64,000 nucleotides of DNA from Polaromonas sp. CG_9.7. GTDB taxonomy: Bacteria > Pseudomonadota > Gammaproteobacteria > Burkholderiales > Burkholderiaceae_C. The translations under genes were made by a program, and so were the position numbers. The notes beneath the pieces were generated by a model, which was not told the origin of the DNA, made no database searches, and saw nothing but the letters and a program-made list of their open reading frames with translations. Shown in pieces: positions 1 to 7,959 of this stretch; position 1 is the stretch's first letter, and every line of letters begins with the position of its first letter. The DNA is taken from positions 62,001 to 126,000 of the forward strand of contig NZ_JADOVG010000005.1 of assembly GCF_015752205.1 (NCBI RefSeq), in the 5' to 3' direction.

Positions 1-765
1 CCACTGATCACACGCCGCTCTCAGCGGCAAATCGACTTCTCGCCGACGCGCCCGGCGCTTATTGAACGGGCGATCAAGTCCGCACCGGTCGGGCCGCAAG
101 CCATGGAACTGGTCGGAACGCCCGGCAAGGGTTTGCCAGCACTCGAATGGCTGCTCTGGACACGTCCGGTCGCGCCCGGCTCTGCCGCCTGCCGTTATGC
201 CGTGGAAGTGGCACATGACATCGAGCGTGAAGCGCTGGCCTTGCAGCAGGACTTCAAGACTTTGGCGGCAACCGACTGGCAAAATGCCGAGCTCGCAACA
301 GTGGCGGCCGGCATGAGTGAACTGGTCAACCAGTGGGCAGGCGGCGTGGAACGCTTGCGCTGGGCGCAAATGGAAAAACCGCTGCGCGCGGCTGGCGACA
401 AGGAAGCGCCCGAGTGGCCCCGCGCGTCCAGCGGCCAGACAGTGCAAAGCTGGACGGCACAATGGGAGTCGTTGCAAGCGCTGGGCGTGTTGCAGGGCAA
501 GGAAGCGCCTGCGCTGGGGCGGGGTCTGGTGCCGCTGGAAACCTACCTGCGCGGCATGGGCCTCAACCCGGTGGCCAACGCATTGCTGGCCGCAACGCAG
601 CACTCAAACCAACGCATTCAAAAATTGGCTGGCAGCCGTGCACCCGGCCATCCGCAGGTGCTGGACGCCTCCCGTTCGCTGGCCGCGCTCAAGCGGGTAA
701 CAGAGGGCCAGGTGGCGCCTGCACTGGACATTGGCATGGGCTTTTCGGATGCGGACGGAGATTAG
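1..765 (+). CDS. Imelysin-family (peptidase M75-like) protein, 5' end outside window
   Basis: The reading frame is open from the first base, so the N-terminus lies outside; 254 residues are visible. The segment GTPGKGLPALEWLLW near residue 39 matches the GxxxxxxALEWLLW signature of imelysin/EfeO-like proteins. These are periplasmic or lipoprotein factors of iron uptake loci; the original peptidase label is doubtful. The gene stops 3 bp before the DUF1513 gene, the usual partner of imelysin genes in iron-regulated clusters. The window therefore probably opens inside an iron-acquisition operon that continues upstream. The exact biochemical role is not shown by the sequence. Confidence 0.85.
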   Translation, partial: PLITRRSQRQIDFSPTRPALIERAIKSAPVGPQAMELVGTPGKGLPALEWLLWTRPVAPGSAACRYAVEVAHDIEREALALQQDFKTLAATDWQNAELATVAAGMSELVNQWAGGVERLRWAQMEKPLRAAGDKEAPEWPRASSGQTVQSWTAQWESLQALGVLQGKEAPALGRGLVPLETYLRGMGLNPVANALLAATQHSNQRIQKLAGSRAPGHPQVLDASRSLAALKRVTEGQVAPALDIGMGFSDADGD

Positions 766-768
766 GCC

Positions 769-1906
769 ATGACCGCCCGGCGTGACATGCTGCGCATGCT
801 GGGCAGTCTGGGATTGGCGCCATGGCTGACCGGCGCCGCCACGCACGGCGCCAGTTCGCAACCTTCCGCCCGGCTTGTTGCCGCCTGGCAAAGCGCTGAC
901 GTTTTCCGGATTGGCGTGCTGGCAGCGCAAACGCAGGGCGTAATGCGCGCCGCACAATCGATTGACGTGCCGACCCGGGCGCACGGTCTGCTGGCTCTGG
1001 CGGACGACAATGTGCTGGTGGTGGCCCGGCGGCCCGGCGACTGGCTGCTGCGCTGGTCGCCCGGTGGCAGCAAGCCGGAGCAATGGCAGTGGATCGAATC
1101 GAGCCGGGCCTTCAATGGGCATGTGATTGCCAGCCCTGATGGCAAACGGCTTTTCCACCACCGAGACCAACCTGGAAACTGGCGCCGGCCTGGTGGGCGT
1201 CAGGGATGCACGTTCCTTGCACAAGCTGGACGAGTGGCCGACTTTCGGCATTGATGCGCACGAGTTGCTGTGGGACACGAGCGAGCCGGGTCGCGCAACG
1301 CTGATGGTGGCCAACGGCGGCGTTCTGACGCAGCCCGAAACAGGACGCGCGAAACTTGACCTTGACCAGATGGACTCCTCTCTGGTCAGGCTCGATGCCG
1401 CCAGCGGCGCACTGCTTGGCCAATGGCGCTTGGCGGACCAGCGTTTGAGCCTGCGGCATCTGGCCTGGCAAAGCGCACCGGCTGGGAAAAATCCGCTGTT
1501 GGGCATCGCGCTTCAGGCCGAGCACGACAACGCCGCGCAAAAAAATCGGGCGCCAGTGCTGGCCCTGTTTGACGGCACCATGCTCAAACCGGTGCAAACC
1601 ACCACCAGCCTTGCGGGCTATGGCGGCGCCATTTGTGCCATGCAAGACGGCTGGGCAGTGGGCTGTCCGCGGGCGAATGGCGTTGCCCTGTTTGGCAACG
1701 ACGGTTCGTGGCGCGAATTGGTCGCCCTGCCCCATGCCTGCGCCGTTGCCACGGTGGAGGATGGCTGCTGGGCGGGCGGCCAGGATGAGGCCTTGTGGAC
1801 CATCGGCGAAACCAAGGCGGCAAACATAACCCTCACGCTGAGCCCAGACACGGTCCGATTGGACAATCACTGGACATTGATGCCGAAGTCTTCACGCAAG
1901 GCATAG
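769..1906 (+). pseudogene. DUF1513 protein, frameshifted
   Basis: Two overlapping frames together make one DUF1513 protein of about 378 residues. The first frame begins with a Tat-like signal (ARRDMLRMLG, then a hydrophobic stretch) and runs to GKRLF at 1155. The family-typical continuation TTETNLETGAGLVGVRD lies in the next frame from 1157 and runs to 1906. One extra C at about 1155-1156, in the run ttttcc, explains the shift. DUF1513 proteins are exported partners of imelysins in iron loci; their molecular role is not known. Either the gene is broken or this is a single-base sequencing error. All other signs of coding are intact on both sides. Confidence 0.8.
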
Positions 1907-2015
1907 CTTGACGCTGGGCTGCAGGCCTGCTCAAGCAAGAATTTGTTCCAGGTTGAGCAGACTGTCAATTCAACCCGGATACAAAAAAGCAGCCAACAAA
2001 ATTCAAGGCTATTGC

Positions 2016-2036
2016 AAATAAGATCGATTCGCATTT
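2016..2036. promoter_or_regulatory. Possible Fur-type operator upstream of bfd
   Basis: An imperfect AT-rich inverted repeat, with outer arms AAAT and ATTT around aagatcgattcgc, lies about 50 bp before the bfd start. The position and the iron theme of the downstream genes suggest Fur control. The match to the E. coli Fur consensus is weak (roughly 8 of 19 positions by eye), so this is inference. Confidence 0.25.
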
Positions 2037-2086
2037 ATACTAAACCTCATTCCTTGTTCATCAGCCTGCCAACTCATTTATCCATC

Positions 2087-2320
2087 ATGATTATTTGTGT
2101 CTGCCGTCGAATCTCTGACCGTGAAATTGCCCGTCATGCACGTGCCGGCATGGGCTTTGACGACATCCAGTTCGAGCTCGGCGTGGCCACCCAGTGCGGC
2201 CGGTGCGAAGGCAGCGCCCGCGATGTGGTGGCGCAGTGCAGTGGTACCTGCCCAAGCGCCAATATTTCGCAGGCTGCAGACATTGCGCAAACTCTGTCAT
2301 GGAACATCCAGCCAAATTGA
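2087..2320 (+). CDS. bfd: Bacterioferritin-associated ferredoxin
   Basis: This 77-residue protein begins MIICVCRR. It has four cysteines placed as in Bfd (C4, C6, C37, C40; C-x-C and C-x2-C), the ligands of a [2Fe-2S] cluster. Bfd donates electrons to bacterioferritin to release stored iron, and is normally induced under iron limitation. I chose the ATG at 2087 because the cysteine motif must start at the N-terminus; the frame is open further upstream but that part does not look like Bfd. The gene is followed by tonB-exbB-exbD-hemP, as expected for an iron-responsive cluster. Confidence 0.9.
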   Translation: MIICVCRRISDREIARHARAGMGFDDIQFELGVATQCGRCEGSARDVVAQCSGTCPSANISQAADIAQTLSWNIQPN

Positions 2321-2385
2321 TCTCAATCCTGCCTGTCAGCCTGATCCTGGTGATTGGCTTTGCATGGTGGATTTTTCGCCGCTAG
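2299..2385 (+). CDS. Possible 28-residue single-span membrane peptide
   Basis: A short frame starting at an ATG inside the last codons of bfd encodes a small charged N-terminus, one hydrophobic span (SILPVSLILVIGFAWW) and a positively charged end (IFRR). That is the layout of a tiny inner-membrane protein with a cytoplasmic Arg-rich tail. It overlaps bfd by 22 bp in another frame, which would allow translational coupling. I know of no family for it. No clear ribosome-binding site is visible, so it may be chance. Confidence 0.3.
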   Translation: MEHPAKLISILPVSLILVIGFAWWIFRR

Positions 2386-2426
2386 ACCTGTCCACGGCTT
2401 GTTGAACACTGGTGGTCCAGTGAAGC

Positions 2427-3206
2427 ATGGCTTCCCCTGAAAACCAATTTTTAATGAACGCTACTTTCTCAGGTTCTCCCTACGATCCCCCCAAGCCACC
2501 GACGCGCCTGAGCCGCACTGCCGTGATTGCTGTGGCCGTGGTGGTGTTGCATGTGGGGCTGATCTGGGCGCTGCAAAGCGGGTTGCTGCTGCGCACGGCC
2601 GAATTGATCGTGCCGGTCGAGGTGCTGGCGCAACTGATCGAGTTGCCCCAGCCCCAGCCTGAACCCGCGCCACCTGCGCCACCCGCACCCCCTGCGCCGC
2701 CTGCTGCGCCAGCGCGACCCGTCAAGCCAGCGCCGGTACAGAAAAAATCCGTTCCCAAGCCAGTGGCTCGGCCACAAGCACAGCCGCTGGCCATGGCCGA
2801 CCCGACTCCGTCGCCCGACGCGCCCACTGGCAGCTTCATACCCGCCCCTGCAGTCACCCCAGCACCCATGGAAGCGGCTGCAGCACAAGCCGCGCCTGCC
2901 ACTGCCGCGCCCGGGCCGCCCAGCGTCCAGTTGCCTTCCAGCAACGCCGATTACCTGCAAAACCCGAAACCGCCTTACCCTGCGCTCAGCAAGCGCCTGG
3001 GCGAGCAAGGCAAGGTCATTGTTCGCGTGCTGATTGGTACCGACGGCACACCTCGAAAAGCTGAACTTCGCCAGTCCAGCGGTTTTGATCGCCTTGACCA
3101 AACGGCACTCAATACCGCCCTCAAATGGCGCTATGTCCCTGGCAAACGCGGTGGCGTGGCAGAGGAAATGTGGTTCAACGTGCCCATCAATTTTGTTCTT
3201 GAATAA
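2427..3206 (+). CDS. tonB: Energy transducer TonB
   Basis: The 259-residue protein has an N-terminal membrane anchor (about residues 31-50), a long Pro-rich periplasmic spacer (PAPPAPPAPPAPP around residues 80-95, then many Ala/Pro/Lys repeats) and a C-terminal TonB domain from about residue 170 (KPPYPALSKRLGEQGKV, RQSSGFDRLDQTAL). TonB transmits the proton-motive force from ExbBD to outer-membrane receptors for iron chelates and haem. It is 25 bp upstream of exbB. A second ATG nine codons in (2454) is an alternative start; neither has a strong ribosome-binding site. No TonB-dependent receptor gene is in the window. Confidence 0.93.
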   Translation: MASPENQFLMNATFSGSPYDPPKPPTRLSRTAVIAVAVVVLHVGLIWALQSGLLLRTAELIVPVEVLAQLIELPQPQPEPAPPAPPAPPAPPAAPARPVKPAPVQKKSVPKPVARPQAQPLAMADPTPSPDAPTGSFIPAPAVTPAPMEAAAAQAAPATAAPGPPSVQLPSSNADYLQNPKPPYPALSKRLGEQGKVIVRVLIGTDGTPRKAELRQSSGFDRLDQTALNTALKWRYVPGKRGGVAEEMWFNVPINFVLE

Positions 3207-3231
3207 TTAATTCCCTGGAGTAGCTAAGTCA

Positions 3232-3960
3232 ATGGAAACCCAATTCGGCCTTGCCAATGTCTGGTCACAAGGCGATATCGTCACCAAAAGCGTCGCAGTG
3301 CTGCTGCTGCTCATGTCGCTGGCCTCGTGGATCGTCATCATCACCAAGGCGCTGGACGTGCGCCGGCTCTCTGCCCAGGCCAAGGCGACTGAAAGCTTTT
3401 GGCACAGCGCCGACTTTGCCGATGGCCTGTCCAAGTTCGGCGCTGACCCGGCCAATCCTTTTCGCTTGCTGGCCCTGGAAGGACGCGAGGCCACGGCCCA
3501 CGTGTTGCACAAGGATGGCAATGCCAAGCCCCAGTTGCATGACGCACTGGACCTGAGCGAGTGGGTTTCCCGCAGCCTGCGCAATTCCATTGACGACATC
3601 ACCACCCGGATGCAGTCCGGTCTGGCCGTGCTGGCATCGGTCGGATCCACCGCGCCGTTCGTCGGCCTGTTTGGCACGGTCTGGGGTATATATCACGCGC
3701 TGCTGGCGATTGGCCTGAACGGCCAGGCGAGCATTGACAAGGTGGCCGGCCCGGTCGGCGAATCCCTGATCATGACGGCGCTGGGACTGGCCGTGGCGAT
3801 TCCTGCCGTGCTGGGCTACAACGCCCTGGTGCGCGGCAACAAATCGGTCAGCGGCAAGCTGAACCGCTTTGCCCATGACCTGCATGCCTACTTCGTCACC
3901 GGCGCCCGGGTCAGCAATCCTGGCGCCGCCAACGTCCTGGCCATGAAAAAAGGGAGCTAA
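3232..3960 (+). CDS. exbB: Biopolymer transporter ExbB (MotA/TolQ/ExbB proton channel)
   Basis: The 242-residue protein has three membrane spans at about residues 20-39, 130-160 and 176-199, with a large cytoplasmic loop between the first two, the layout of ExbB/TolQ. The signature SVGSTAPFVGLFGTVWGIYHAL near residues 136-157 forms part of the proton channel. ExbB forms the pentameric stator around ExbD and TonB in the inner membrane. It lies between tonB and exbD (2 bp gap to exbD), which makes it ExbB rather than TolQ. Confidence 0.95.
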   Translation: METQFGLANVWSQGDIVTKSVAVLLLLMSLASWIVIITKALDVRRLSAQAKATESFWHSADFADGLSKFGADPANPFRLLALEGREATAHVLHKDGNAKPQLHDALDLSEWVSRSLRNSIDDITTRMQSGLAVLASVGSTAPFVGLFGTVWGIYHALLAIGLNGQASIDKVAGPVGESLIMTALGLAVAIPAVLGYNALVRGNKSVSGKLNRFAHDLHAYFVTGARVSNPGAANVLAMKKGS

Positions 3961-3962
3961 CC

Positions 3963-4373
3963 ATGGCCTTTGGAACCCAGGACGACACCGACGAGGTGAT
4001 GAACGAGATCAACATGACGCCGCTCGTCGACGTCATGCTGGTGCTGCTCATCATCTTCATCATCACCGTACCCGTTATGCAGCATTCGGTCAACATCGAC
4101 CTTCCACGCGCCAGCAACGAGCAGGAGATTGTCAAGCCGGAAACGGTCAGGCTCAGCGTGGATGCCGATGGCAGCTATTACATCAATGACAACAAAATCG
4201 CCGACGACTCGCTGGCGCCCCGGTTAAAGGCTGCAGCAGCGCAGAATCCGCAACCTGACCTGCATATCCGCGGCGACAAGGCGGTACGCTACGAGCGCGT
4301 GGCGCAGGCCATGGCGGCAGCGCAACAAGCTGGATTGCGCAAGATCGGCTTCATTACCGAACCGAAGAATTGA
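3963..4373 (+). CDS. exbD: Biopolymer transporter ExbD
   Basis: This 136-residue protein has a short cytoplasmic tail, one membrane span (about residues 20-38) carrying the conserved acidic residue D23 (NMTPLVDVMLVLLIIFIIT), and a periplasmic domain. That matches ExbD, the proton-carrying partner of ExbB. The start follows exbB by 2 bp with GGGAG in the exbB stop region as ribosome-binding site. It works with TonB and ExbB to energise outer-membrane iron or haem receptors. Confidence 0.95.
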   Translation: MAFGTQDDTDEVMNEINMTPLVDVMLVLLIIFIITVPVMQHSVNIDLPRASNEQEIVKPETVRLSVDADGSYYINDNKIADDSLAPRLKAAAAQNPQPDLHIRGDKAVRYERVAQAMAAAQQAGLRKIGFITEPKN

Positions 4374-4382
4374 GGAGTCTGC

Positions 4383-4598
4383 ATGTACAAAACGCCATTC
4401 CACCCCGCCAGCAAAGACCAGCACCCGGGCGCCATGACAGCAGGCAAGGCGTCAAGCCCTCAGGCAGCCGGTTCGCCTTCGGTCTGCGTGGACAGCACCG
4501 AGCTGTTGCGTGGGCAAAAAACGGTCGAGATCAGCCACAACGGCTCGACCTACCGCCTGCAGGCCACGCGCCTGGGCAAGCTGATCCTGACCAAATAG
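4383..4598 (+). CDS. hemP: Haemin uptake protein HemP
   Basis: This 71-residue protein ends with the HemP signature: STELLRGQKTVEISHNGSTYRLQATRLGKLILTK has the core GxxxVxIxHxGxxYxLRxTxxGKLILTK. HemP is a small cytoplasmic factor of haem utilisation loci; in Burkholderia a homologue acts as a regulator of haem receptor expression. The ribosome-binding site AGGAG lies 5 bp upstream. The gene closes the tonB-exbB-exbD cluster and points to haem as one substrate of this TonB system. The N-terminal half is low in complexity and variable in the family. Confidence 0.88.
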   Translation: MYKTPFHPASKDQHPGAMTAGKASSPQAAGSPSVCVDSTELLRGQKTVEISHNGSTYRLQATRLGKLILTK

Positions 4599-4758
4599 AA
4601 GAGGACAGCACTTCCCTGCATTTTCATTTCAACCAGTTTCATCGTGGGACGATCCGGGCTAACTGCCCCAAGGTCGTTTTTGCCAGCCACGGACCTTGAA
4701 CAGGTCGAATAGCCAGGCTTTTTTTACCGCAAAGAGACAATGATTTCATCACGGACAC

Positions 4759-4792
4759 AAAAAAAGCCGACGGTCATTGCGTCGGCTTTTTT
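4759..4792. terminator. Bidirectional rho-independent terminator
   Basis: A-tract, stem GCCGACG (4766-4772), loop, stem CGTCGGC (4780-4786), then T-tract. It is symmetric, so it can end both hemP transcripts (plus) and the haem-binding gene at 4832-5239 (minus). Confidence 0.85.
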
Positions 4793-4831
4793 CCGTCAGG
4801 CGTGTAGCCTGACCGGCAGTGATCTGCGCTT

Positions 4832-5239
4832 TTACAGACCGATGGCAGCAATTCCGGCGCGTGCAATCTGGGCATCCTCGTTCGACTTCACGCCGCTGAC
4901 GCCTACGGCGCCCAGGCAGTGGCCGTCCTTGATGATGGGTACGCCGCCTTCGAGCAGACCAGCCAGATGGGGTGCTGACAGGAAGGACATGCGGCCACCA
5001 TTGACCATGTCTTCATAGACCTTGCTTTCGCGGCGACCCATCGCGGCGGTGTTGGCCTTGGACGGTGCGATGTGCGCCGAAATGGGTGCGGCACCATCAA
5101 GGCGATTCAAATGCAGCAAGTGACCGCCGTCATCGACAATCGCGATGGTCACGGCCCAGTTGTTCTTCAGCGCCTCGGCTTCGGCAGCGGCGGCAATGGC
5201 CTTGATGTCGGCATGATCTAACAGCGATTTGGATTTCAT
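4832..5239 (-). CDS. GlcG/HbpS family haem-binding-type protein (DUF336)
   Basis: The 135-residue protein is a typical GlcG/HbpS-domain protein: ALKNNWAVTIAIVDDGGHLLHLNRLDGA, then SKANTAAMGRRESKVYEDM, and GLLEGGVPIIKDGHCLGAVGVSG. Members include the extracellular haem-binding protein HbpS and the uncharacterised GlcG of glycolate loci. No signal peptide is seen, so it is probably cytoplasmic. I chose the ATG at 5239 (MKSKSLLDHADIK) because family members start there; an ATG at 5287 would add 16 unlike residues. Its place beside hemP fits a haem or redox-cofactor role, but the function is not established. Confidence 0.8.
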   Translation of the reverse strand: MKSKSLLDHADIKAIAAAAEAEALKNNWAVTIAIVDDGGHLLHLNRLDGAAPISAHIAPSKANTAAMGRRESKVYEDMVNGGRMSFLSAPHLAGLLEGGVPIIKDGHCLGAVGVSGVKSNEDAQIARAGIAAIGL

Positions 5240-5443
5240 GGGAGGGTACTTTCCGTAGTTTTTGTAAAAGGTGTCGAGCATACGCATATTTGGGGAACCC
5301 CGACAGTGCCATTGACTCGAATACAGTCAAAAGAGCCCTTACAAATAGTAGGAGCTGCACGGGTCCAATGGTTGGGAAAAATCGGCTTGGCCCATAAAAT
5401 GGATGCATCGCCCGCACACGCGGGTTTTAAAGGAGTGGAAATT

Positions 5444-6136
5444 ATGACTGACAACGTACGGACCTACGGCTACGGCGGAGTCGAGCAGTCGGCCGAGCAG
5501 CGCAACAGGGTACTGCGCAACACCTACTGGCTGCTGGCGCTGAGCCTGCTGCCCACAGTGGCAGGCGCCTGGCTGGGCGTGGCCACAGGCATCACGCAGG
5601 CATTGACCGGCGGACTGGGTCTGATTGTCTTCCTGGGCGGGGCTTTCGGCTTCATGTACGCCATCGAAAAGACCAAGAATTCGTCCGCTGGTGTTCCTGT
5701 GCTGCTGGGCTTTACCTTCTTCATGGGGCTGATGCTGTCACGCATGATTGGCGCGATATTAGGTTTCAGCAACGGCTCGCAGCTGATCATGACGGCCATG
5801 GGTGGCACGGCCGGTGTGTTCTTCGTGATGGCAACGCTGGCCAGCGTCATCAAACGCGACATTTCCGGCATGGGCAAGTGGCTGTTCGTCGGCGCACTGG
5901 TGGTCATGGTAGGCGCCGTGGTCAATGTGTTTGTCGGCTCAACCGCCGGCATGATGGCCATTTCAGTGGCCGTGATCGGCATTTTCAGCGCCTACATGCT
6001 GTATGACCTGAAGCAGATCCTGGACGGCGGCGAAACCAATTACATCAGCGCCACGCTGCGGCTTTATCTGGACATTTTCAACGTGTTCCAGGCGCTGCTG
6101 GCCCTGCTGGGCATCATGGGCGGCGAACGCGACTGA
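5444..6136 (+). CDS. Bax inhibitor-1/YccA family membrane protein
   Basis: The 230-residue protein has an N-terminal soluble tail of about 24 residues and about seven hydrophobic spans (for example TYWLLALSLLPTVAGAWLGV and AISVAVIGIFSAYMLYDLKQIL). The C-terminal LYLDIFNVFQALLALLGIMGGERD is characteristic of the BI-1/YccA family. The start is fixed by the ribosome-binding site AAAGGAG nine bases upstream. E. coli YccA interacts with the FtsH protease; other members influence calcium leak. The role here is inferred only from family membership. Confidence 0.9.
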   Translation: MTDNVRTYGYGGVEQSAEQRNRVLRNTYWLLALSLLPTVAGAWLGVATGITQALTGGLGLIVFLGGAFGFMYAIEKTKNSSAGVPVLLGFTFFMGLMLSRMIGAILGFSNGSQLIMTAMGGTAGVFFVMATLASVIKRDISGMGKWLFVGALVVMVGAVVNVFVGSTAGMMAISVAVIGIFSAYMLYDLKQILDGGETNYISATLRLYLDIFNVFQALLALLGIMGGERD

Positions 6137-6153
6137 GCTTTTTGATACGGATA

Positions 6154-6182
6154 CAAAAAAGGGCCTTTTTAGGCCCTTTTTT
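6154..6182. terminator. Bidirectional rho-independent terminator
   Basis: A-tract, GGGCCT (6161-6166), loop TTTT, AGGCCC (6171-6176), T-tract. It serves the convergent ends of the BI-1 gene (plus) and rlmD (minus). Confidence 0.88.
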
Positions 6183-6198
6183 CATGTCTGCGGCTGTT

Positions 6199-7674
6199 TC
6201 AAGGTTCCATGCGTTCAAACACCGCCATCGACTCGACATGCGCCGTGTGCGGAAACATGTTGACCACACCCGCCGCCGTGCAGCGGTAGGCACCGCTTTC
6301 GACCAGAACGCCGGCATCGCGCGCCAGCGTGGCCGGGTTGCAGCTGACATATACGATACGCTTGGGCAACGTCCAGCCGTCCAGCGCCAGACTTTGCTGA
6401 TGCACGCCGTCATCGCACGGCACGCCGGTCACGATCTGCTGGTGCAACGCGGCCAGCGACTTGAACAACTCGAACGCGCCTTCGCGCGGCGGATCGACCA
6501 GCCATTTTTCGGCAGCGCCGTCCCGCACCAGCATGGCCGGCGTCATCTCGAACAAATTACGCGCTACAAATTTGGTAGCTGCCAGCGCGGGCCGCACCAG
6601 CGAAGCTGGCCTGTTTCGCTCATAATTTTCACGCGAGCGGGCAACCAGCACTTCGCTGCCTTCAATGCCGAGCACCTCGCGCGCCTTGGTCGCCAGCGGC
6701 AGCGTGAAATTGCCCAGGCCGCAAAACCAGTCAATCACCCGTTCGCTCGGCTGCACGTCCAGCAGGCGTAGCGCGCGCGACACCAGCACCTGGTTGATGT
6801 GCGGATTGACCTGCGTGAAATCGGTCGGCTTGAATGGCATGGTGATGCCGAACTCGGGCAGGCCGTAGTTGAGTTCAAGGCTCACCTCGTCAAGCAGCTT
6901 CACCGTGTCCAGCCCGCCTGGCTGCAGCCACCACTGCAGTCCCGGGTTCGCGCCGGCAAAGGCGCGCAGCCGCGCCAGGTCGCCGTTGCTCAGCGGCTCC
7001 ATGTGGCGAAGCACCATCGCCGTCACATCGTCGCCGCAGGCCAGTTCGATCTGCGGAATGGTTTCGCGTGCATCCATGCTGCTGATCAGCCCGCGCAACG
7101 GCAGCAGCATGTCGCTCACATGCTGCGGCAGCACATGGCATTCGCGCATGTCGGCCACGTAGGCGCTCTTGCGCTCATGAAAACCGACCAGCGCGGTCCC
7201 TTTTTTGCGCACGTAGCGCACCGACAGGCGCGCACGGTAGCGGTAACGCCAGGCGGGGCCCTCAATCGGCCGGAGCAGGTTGTCGGCTTTCAGCTTGCCG
7301 ATGAAACGCAGGTTGTCTTCAAGCACGCGTTGTTTGACGGCGACCTGCGCACCGATGTGCAGGTGCTGCATCTTGCAGCCGCCACAGGCGCCGGTGTGCA
7401 TGCCAAAGTGCGGACAGGCCGGACGCACGCGCTGGGACGATTCGTGGTGCACCACCAGCAGCGTGGCTTTTTCAAAGCTGCTTTTCTTGCGGTATACATT
7501 GGCGGTCACTACCTCGAAAGGCAGTGCGCCTTCGATGAACACCACCTTGCCGTCGGCGCGGTGGGCGATGCCCTGCGCTTCAATGTCGAGCGATTCGACG
7601 GTCAGCAGGTCAATCGGATATTCCCTGGGCTCGGAAGGCAGTTGAATGAGAGGGTCTTGCGTCTTTTCGGTCAT
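6199..7674 (-). CDS. rlmD: 23S rRNA (uracil(1939)-C(5))-methyltransferase RlmD
   Basis: The 491-residue SAM-dependent methyltransferase has an N-terminal TRAM-like region, an iron-sulphur cysteine cluster ([18 protein letters not shown] plus a later ECHV), the SAM motif [16 protein letters not shown] and the catalytic Cys motif [12 protein letters not shown] near the C-terminus. It methylates U1939 of 23S rRNA. I chose the ATG at 7674 (MTEKTQDPL); the open frame further upstream does not look like the family. The coding sequence contains a perfect 17-bp copy of the local intergenic palindrome at 6563-6579 (encoding part of [11 protein letters not shown]), in a variable stretch of the protein. 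Confidence 0.93.
   Translation of the reverse strand: MTEKTQDPLIQLPSEPREYPIDLLTVESLDIEAQGIAHRADGKVVFIEGALPFEVVTANVYRKKSSFEKATLLVVHHESSQRVRPACPHFGMHTGACGGCKMQHLHIGAQVAVKQRVLEDNLRFIGKLKADNLLRPIEGPAWRYRYRARLSVRYVRKKGTALVGFHERKSAYVADMRECHVLPQHVSDMLLPLRGLISSMDARETIPQIELACGDDVTAMVLRHMEPLSNGDLARLRAFAGANPGLQWWLQPGGLDTVKLLDEVSLELNYGLPEFGITMPFKPTDFTQVNPHINQVLVSRALRLLDVQPSERVIDWFCGLGNFTLPLATKAREVLGIEGSEVLVARSRENYERNRPASLVRPALAATKFVARNLFEMTPAMLVRDGAAEKWLVDPPREGAFELFKSLAALHQQIVTGVPCDDGVHQQSLALDGWTLPKRIVYVSCNPATLARDAGVLVESGAYRCTAAGVVNMFPHTAHVESMAVFERMEP
6563..6579. repeat. 17-bp palindrome copy inside rlmD
   Basis: GCTACAAATTTGGTAGC, perfect arms GCTAC and GTAGC, the same length as the intergenic family, and followed by tgccagcgcg like other members. 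Confidence 0.6.
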
Positions 7675-7959
7675 CCTGCATTGTCTCAGGCTGCAGCATC
7701 CCTTTATTGGACATCGCGGCAACTGCAGACGGATGGCGGTCTGGCCGATCCGTTCGGTCACAGATTCGATTTACTGGCGTTCAAGGGCTACAGCTGCGAG
7801 GAACTGGTGCACATCTGAGGCAGACTGCGGCGCATCGCCGTCCACCATTTACTCATATTTTTATAGCAAATAATGCAGGCGCATCAAGCGCAAGAAGGAT
7901 ATTTAACCAAAAAAAGGAACCAGGCCAAGGCTTGATTCCTTTTTTCAGACTTCAGCGGC
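7675..7959. other. Intergenic region between nlpD and rlmD
   Basis: No supported gene lies here. In many betaproteobacteria rpoS sits between nlpD and rlmD; nothing resembling sigma-S is visible in any frame. The stretch holds a degenerate copy of the 17-bp repeat (7851-7867) with its flank aagcgcaagaaggatat, and the terminator of nlpD. Confidence 0.7.
7910..7945. terminator. Rho-independent terminator of nlpD
   Basis: The arms AAAAAAGGAA (7910-7919) and TTCCTTTTTT (7936-7945) are perfectly complementary. The inner part ccaggccaaggcttga can pair further. On the minus strand it lies 15 bp after the nlpD-like gene. Confidence 0.8.
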
